Assembly: GCF_014529535.1 (NCBI RefSeq)
Contig: NW_023503616.1
Location: 3,100,001 to 3,164,000, forward strand
DNA from: Bradysia coprophila
Lineage: Eukaryota > Arthropoda > Insecta > Diptera > Sciaridae
Reading direction: 5' to 3'
Length of the DNA stretch: 64,000 nucleotides
Part shown: piece by piece, positions 58,883 through 64,000 of the stretch
Numbering within the stretch: position 1 is the stretch's first letter
Layout: each line of letters begins with the position of its first letter
Notes under the pieces: generated by a model
Database searches by the model: none
What the model saw: the letters and a program-made list of their open reading frames with translations, nothing else
What the model was told of the DNA's origin: nothing
Translations under genes and position numbers: made by a program

Positions 58883-60687
58883 AAATATTAGGTTCTGCAC
58901 TGCAATATCTGCAACATGAAAAAACTAGATTTCAAAACCACCTAAACACTTACTAGACGAGCCAATCTTAATCTATTTAATCAGCTTTGTTTGTTAATTT
59001 ATTAGTACTGGCTTCCACTGTGAGTACTCAGCAAGTTAGTAATTCTAATTAAAAGAGGATCCATCATTCTTGACTCTTAATATATACATACCGATAGTTG
59101 ACGCTACTAGTCACGACTGTGACGTCACTGAAAGTTTCTAAAAAGTAGGCCCTGTTTTGGGGTGTGAAATTGTGGGGAAAAATAGTTTTAAAATAAAGTC
59201 TTTAATACCAACAGGTCTTTACCAAGTGAGCCAGACATCTGATGGCTGATGGCGACGTTGGCTGTGACCTCACGTGTATTGTGCCTAACCTCAGGCATAG
59301 TTTTAACTAATAAAAGAGTATCTTGATCATATTATATGATATTAAATGTCTAACAGCGGAGATTTAATTACGATGTGATTAGAAAAAGCCAAGCAGAATT
59401 GTCCAATCGTCCTCACCGGTGATCGAGCTCTTACATACAAAATTGGAGTTACAACTAACTTATTAAATTATGACTTATCGTACATCTAGGTTATTGGATC
59501 TGATAGTCTCTCCAACTAGAATGCATACTAAAAAAAATGTCCACGTCGGATTATGTTTTTTTAAAGATACCTTTGTAAGGAGATCGAGCCAATACATAAC
59601 ATATACTCCCGATTTCACAGAACTCACGCATACATGTTGTAGTCATAATATACAATCAGCTCTTCTCAGTAATACCCCAATTCAGATTCAGACCGCTATT
59701 ATGAACGAATATTTAGTGTTATTGGCATTGTTAATAAATTACTTAAGCAAAAGGGAGTGGTTATTGTCAATAGACGATTCATCCGGATGATATTAACAAC
59801 ATTAAACTAGATGACCTTTGCCTAGCCATGGAGCTGTAATACCATATAAAATATTTTCGGGTTAAGGTAAACAGCCGTTAGATGCTTGCGTGAAAATTTA
59901 GCTTTTTGTTGGAGTAATTTTATATTTTGTGAAATCTTGTGTTAGGTCTTGAAACTCGACCAAATGGAATGTTTGTTATTCACTGAAATTGTGACATGAA
60001 TAGAATCAGGCAATAACGCTGAGTATTGCAAAGTAAGGATGGTAATATTCCCGTTTCTTTTTAATGTGATTTAGTTGTTATGTATGCGATCAAGTATCCA
60101 GTCCAAATAATCAGCAGTCTTCCGGGCCTCGGTGTATGAGGCTAGCCTATGAAGCATAAATTTTGCTTCCGAATTTAGGTTTAATCGGTTCTCATAGAAT
60201 GAGTGTGTGAATGTATAACACGAAGTTATGGGTGAGTTAATGTGCCATCGCATCGTAATGATTATTACGATTAAATTCAGCTCCAATGTTGATTGCCAAA
60301 TGTCCGAGGCAGCATATTTTCATTTTATTTAAAATTTTGCATTTCAGTTGGAAAACTGAATTCGACGGAAAATTTTTGTTTAAAACTCATTGCAATTACA
60401 ATCATTGCTATTTGAAATTTACAAACGACTGACTCTCAGCATATTATTCCATATTATTTAAAATAAAATAGGTTTTTGAGGAATTGTAGAATATTTTGCT
60501 ATGTGTGATGGGGTGATGGCGAAAGAATGCATTGAAAAATTTTGAATATTTTTCGGGTATTAAAGTTCAACTACTAGTGAATAAAATAAAATAATTTAAG
60601 TTGAACTGGCCAGCTCAACAGTCTGGTTTTAAATTTAAAAATGAAGTGTTATCCTAAATGTGATGAAAATTGTGCATTTTTCTGCTC
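58883..60687. other. Intergenic, no supported feature
   Basis: Short ORFs only (59470-59790 has no recognisable motif). No repeat was evident by eye. Confidence 0.4.
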
Positions 60688-60870
60688 ATAGTCTAGTCGA
60701 TAAGGGCAAACGTTTACCAAAAACAGTTGCTCAAACAGCACTTAAAATTCTTCTAAACTTTTTCTAAAAAAAAATGTATGTCTCTTCTTGTTACAATACT
60801 TTTAGAAGTGTGTTAAGTGCTGTTTGAGCAACTGATTTTGGTAAACGTTTGCCCTTATCGACTAGACTAT
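60688..60870 (+). mobile_element. MITE with ~55-bp near-perfect TIRs, TA-flanked
   Basis: The left arm (AGTCTAGTCGATAAGGGCAA, ACGTTTACC, GTTGCTCAAACAGCACTTA) and right arm are complementary over about 55 bp with one short mismatch. TA sits at both edges, consistent with a Tc1/mariner-type duplication, though the TA could also be part of the palindrome. The interior is A/T-rich, about 70 bp. Confidence 0.75.
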
Positions 60871-63401
60871 CACGTAGTCTTAGATTTTCAGTATAATTTC
60901 AATGGCAAGTCTTCGTCGCAGGTCGCAGGACCTATTTTCTAGAAAAATTGTAAAGTAAAGATGTTATGCATTGTTCGAAGCAGACATGTATGGTCATGTA
61001 GGCTAATCTGGCAAATCCCACTGCTCCGTTCAATTTATATTAATTTAAAAGAGTTAATGTCTCTTGCGGTTAAAATTTATTAATTTCACTTAAACTAACC
61101 GCATTTAAGCAAAACGTCCGATGCTTCGTTTTTTGGCCATTCCGGTCGGGAAACTTGCGTAAATCATAATGTTAAGCACAACACTTTCGTATTGTTTATT
61201 AAAAGATGCAAATTGAGTAATCTCAATTAAAGCGATAGTGACTACGTAACGTACATAGAAATACCACACTGTCTCTGAATTTATACATATATATGCACAC
61301 ATGCAAATTAAGATATACGGTGTGACAAACATCTACTGCAAACACTTAAAATACTCCATAAATTTCAATTATATCAAACAAAAGCTTTCTACGCAAAATA
61401 CAACTCGTTTTCCTCAAGTAAATTCTATGTGCAAGTGTTGCAATAAACTTTTTTTTTCACTCTACACACCATTACGACAAAACATACAAAATAGTGAGAA
61501 AACTCCAAGAAAATCCGTATTCCAACAATAGCACCGACACACAATGTGTTTGTCATTTATAGCTAGAGAAATGTACATTTCGTTCGTGAACGCCAATAGA
61601 CGTGTGTGTAACAACGTTATACATACGTACAGTACTCTAGGAATAGTCAACTCGACTGTTAATCTCTCTTCAGAAGGACAAAACCATTCAAAAAGAATTT
61701 TGCAACACGCCGTATATATGTTATGTGTGGGTGGATCGTATGGTGTGCGGATTTACTTGAGGATTACAATACGTTTGTTGTTTGGTGAATAGAACAATTT
61801 ATTGGTCTTACCGTTTCAACTGAATTGATTTGATGACATTGGCAAAAACGAAGGAAGAAAAAATCGTATAAAATTAATTTAATTAAACTAAACTCGTTGT
61901 TCGGTGGTACAAATACATATCTATATATAGAAACCAGTATTTTATACTCCCCAGTTTAATGTCGAAAGGAGGTTAAGAGATGAGATGGTCGTTGACATAA
62001 AATCCTCTATATAAAATTTATTGATGGTGTATTTTACTTAATATTATATTGAATTCGAAAGAGATTTAGCCAAGTGCTTTGCATGTGGTTTAATAGAAAA
62101 TCTTTAAAGTCATTAACATATAAATGTATTTGGGATAAAAGTTTTTCAAATGTTACGTGAATTGTAAAGAGGAGAGCAGGGCACCATTAAAATTTTGAAA
62201 AGGGATGAAGATGATAACAATCTTAACCGCATGATGGACTAACATCTTGAAAACTCTTAATTAAATCTTTCGATGGGGTAGGTAGTGCACCTAAGCATGT
62301 AACGCAACAACAACACCAGTCATGTTATGCTATCATAACCGCTTTAAACTTGCTTTAAATACGTGCTGAAGTGTCCAAAATAGAAATGATTATTTAGCAA
62401 AATTTTGCATAGAATGCTTTCAAGATTGAAGATATTTTACGTTGTGGGTACATTGTTACTGAATGGCGAAGTTTGTTTGTTAATTTAGTAAATTAACAAA
62501 CTTTAAAGTAGCTTCATTAGTTCAGTTTATTATTTCAAATTATTACTCGTTATCGATGTGGTTTTATTGAAAAATTATACGTAGATACGTAAGATAGTGA
62601 CTCGAACAGCAACAAATGTAGTTGGTTTCTATTCTATAAAATAGCAAAGGGTTTAACTGAAGTTACAGATAGATTTCGCCTCTCTTTCGGTGAAACGACC
62701 GACGATCTGATGAAAACATGAAACTAGTTTTCATGATGCTGTTAACTGCTTCTATCGTTAGTTGTTGACAAACATTTTAATTTTATAAACACTTAAACAC
62801 GTAGATAAAACAGGAGGATATTATCCAAACAATTTTAGAGTGTTGTGTTGGAATTTTCCATTACAGAATATGGGCAATTCCACGTAACTTGTGACAAGTT
62901 TATTTTGCTAAAAAAGAGTTGGTACAGATTGCTTCAGGCTAATTGAGTGAGATATTGCAAGGGAAATACATGAAGGATTTTGACCAAAATAAAATTTAGA
63001 ACCAGCCGAACCGTGCCACACTTCCACGTATCAAGTTTAGGATTAACGATTCTGCGAGAATTCAACTACCTCAACAAAATCTTGAAAAGATCAAAGTGGG
63101 TTTTCTTAGCGACTGCTATATTAATTCGAATGCTGACATTAATGAGTTGTTGATTCAGACTTCTGTACCCAGTTGACTTTGCCTCGTAAGCAGTTGTCTC
63201 TTCTGCCATCTTCTCCTCACCTTAGTGTTTTAGTTTAGGTACATATTTAAGTTCGGATGAAGATGTGTTAGGGTTCTTTTTTCATTTGTTCTTTTCCACA
63301 TAAATAGATCACTGCTCTCTACGTCCCCTAATTTATGTTTGCTTTACATGCTACACGCATCGAATGCTGCACCTTTCACAATTCATAACTCGACGCCCTG
63401 A
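60871..63401. other. Intergenic, no supported feature
   Basis: AT-rich with a short local palindrome (GTTTGTTAATTTAGTAAATT, about 62473-62502). No gene or transposon could be supported. Confidence 0.4.
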
Positions 63402-63898
63402 CAGGGCTCGGAACAGATCAGATCAATCCGATTTATTTTCAGACTGAACTGAAATTTATCCTAAGTGAATCTGATCTGAAAATTTTGATCTGATCTGTTT
63501 CTGATCTGAAGTCTGGAAACTTGAATCCGATCTGATCTGATTTAATCTGAATAATCTGAAGCGATCTGAAACCTTCTGGGATTAAATTAAAAATGCCAAA
63601 AATTAAATCTTTTCTTACTTATTTTGTATTTAATCAGTTCATCGTTGCGCGTAGAGCCTAGGCATGCAAGACTTTACAACAAAATTGCATTTGTTGGGTT
63701 ATAACGATTTTCAAATTTCAGATTGATCCGATTAATTTCAGATCAGATTCAAATTTTCAGATTTCAGATCGATCTGTTTCATGTTTTCAGATTTCAGATC
63801 AGATCAGGTCGCTAGAGATCTGAAACTGAATCTGAAAATTTCATATTGCATTTTTTCACATTCAGATCAGGTCAGAACGAACTGTTCCGAGGGCCCTG
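63402..63898 (+). mobile_element. hAT-like non-autonomous element packed with GATCTGA motifs
   Basis: Ends CAGGGCTCGGAACAG and CTGTTCCGAGGGCCCTG are inverted partners with a 2-bp offset. At least a dozen GATCTGA/TCAGATC motifs in both orientations fill the 497 bp, resembling repeated subterminal transposase-binding sites. No ORF and no clear 8-bp duplication. Confidence 0.65.
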
Positions 63899-63929
63899 AG
63901 CATGTAAGATCCATTACATAAATCGGGAT

Positions 63930-64000
63930 AAAAGTTGAAAAGTCACGTTTTCTTGTGTTCATTGACCTCGGCTTCGCCTCGGCTCAAGCAAATTCACACG
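63930..64000 (+). repeat. Partial hairpin with CTCGGCTTCGCCTCGG loop, cut by window end
   Basis: CTCGGCTTCGCCTCGGCTC (63967-63985) is a variant of the loop in other hairpins. Imperfectly complementary sequence flanks it, and any right arm would continue beyond the window. Confidence 0.4.

Overview
This is an AT-rich, intron-bearing animal sequence that reads as an insect, most likely a fly of the order Diptera. The evidence is a rogdi gene that reads like the fly protein, an insect-type divergent ionotropic receptor, an insect digestive or defensive family-1 glucosidase, short GT-AG introns next to a few kilobase-sized ones, and dense short inverted-repeat transposons. I could not fix genus or species; no rRNA, functional tRNA or organelle sequence is present.

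Layout. 1-9349: repeat-rich intergenic DNA, with foldback and miniature inverted-repeat elements at 1384-1772, 3712-4202, 4212-4341, 6985-7088, 7878-7990, 8041-8411 and 8569-9000. 9350-17090: rogdi (+, seven coding exons, 265 aa), a predicted factor for V-ATPase assembly. 17090-25391: gene-poor. 25392-30636: a 3-beta-hydroxysteroid dehydrogenase/isomerase-family SDR enzyme (+, six exons, 390 aa). 31190-32141: an unusual cluster of hairpin elements. 32536-34809: a divergent ionotropic chemoreceptor (+, four exons, 663 aa). 35017-36864: a GC-richer block bracketed by a 19-bp direct repeat, possibly an LTR-element remnant. 36865-50289: gene-poor, with a decayed receptor-like fragment (41426-42098), a hAT-like miniature element (44202-44544), a 979-bp long-inverted-repeat element (44917-45895) and a tRNA-derived SINE (48930-49143). 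50290-52219: a catalytically complete glycoside hydrolase family 1 beta-glucosidase (-, six exons, 518 aa). 52860-56300: more hairpins, a direct repeat and one unrecognised ORF. 57183-58880: a frameshifted, 5'-truncated reverse transcriptase with a restriction-like endonuclease tail, flanked by GGGAATTT arrays. 60688-60870 and 63402-63898: two further non-autonomous transposons.

The four intact genes do not form a functional unit. The steroid/lipid SDR, the chemoreceptor and the glucosidase are typical of gene families that expand independently in insects, while rogdi is a conserved single-copy gene. All exon models were built by hand; each sums to a whole number of codons and joins in frame through GT-AG introns.

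The most unusual content is in the repeats. Several inverted repeats with different stems share an exact 12-base loop core (CGCCTTCGGCTC), and several share an 11-base end (AATCTACTATT). Two copies of one 179-bp snap-back unit, about 95% identical, lie in opposite orientation 30 kb apart. Two unrelated miniature element families both show exact 7-bp target duplications.
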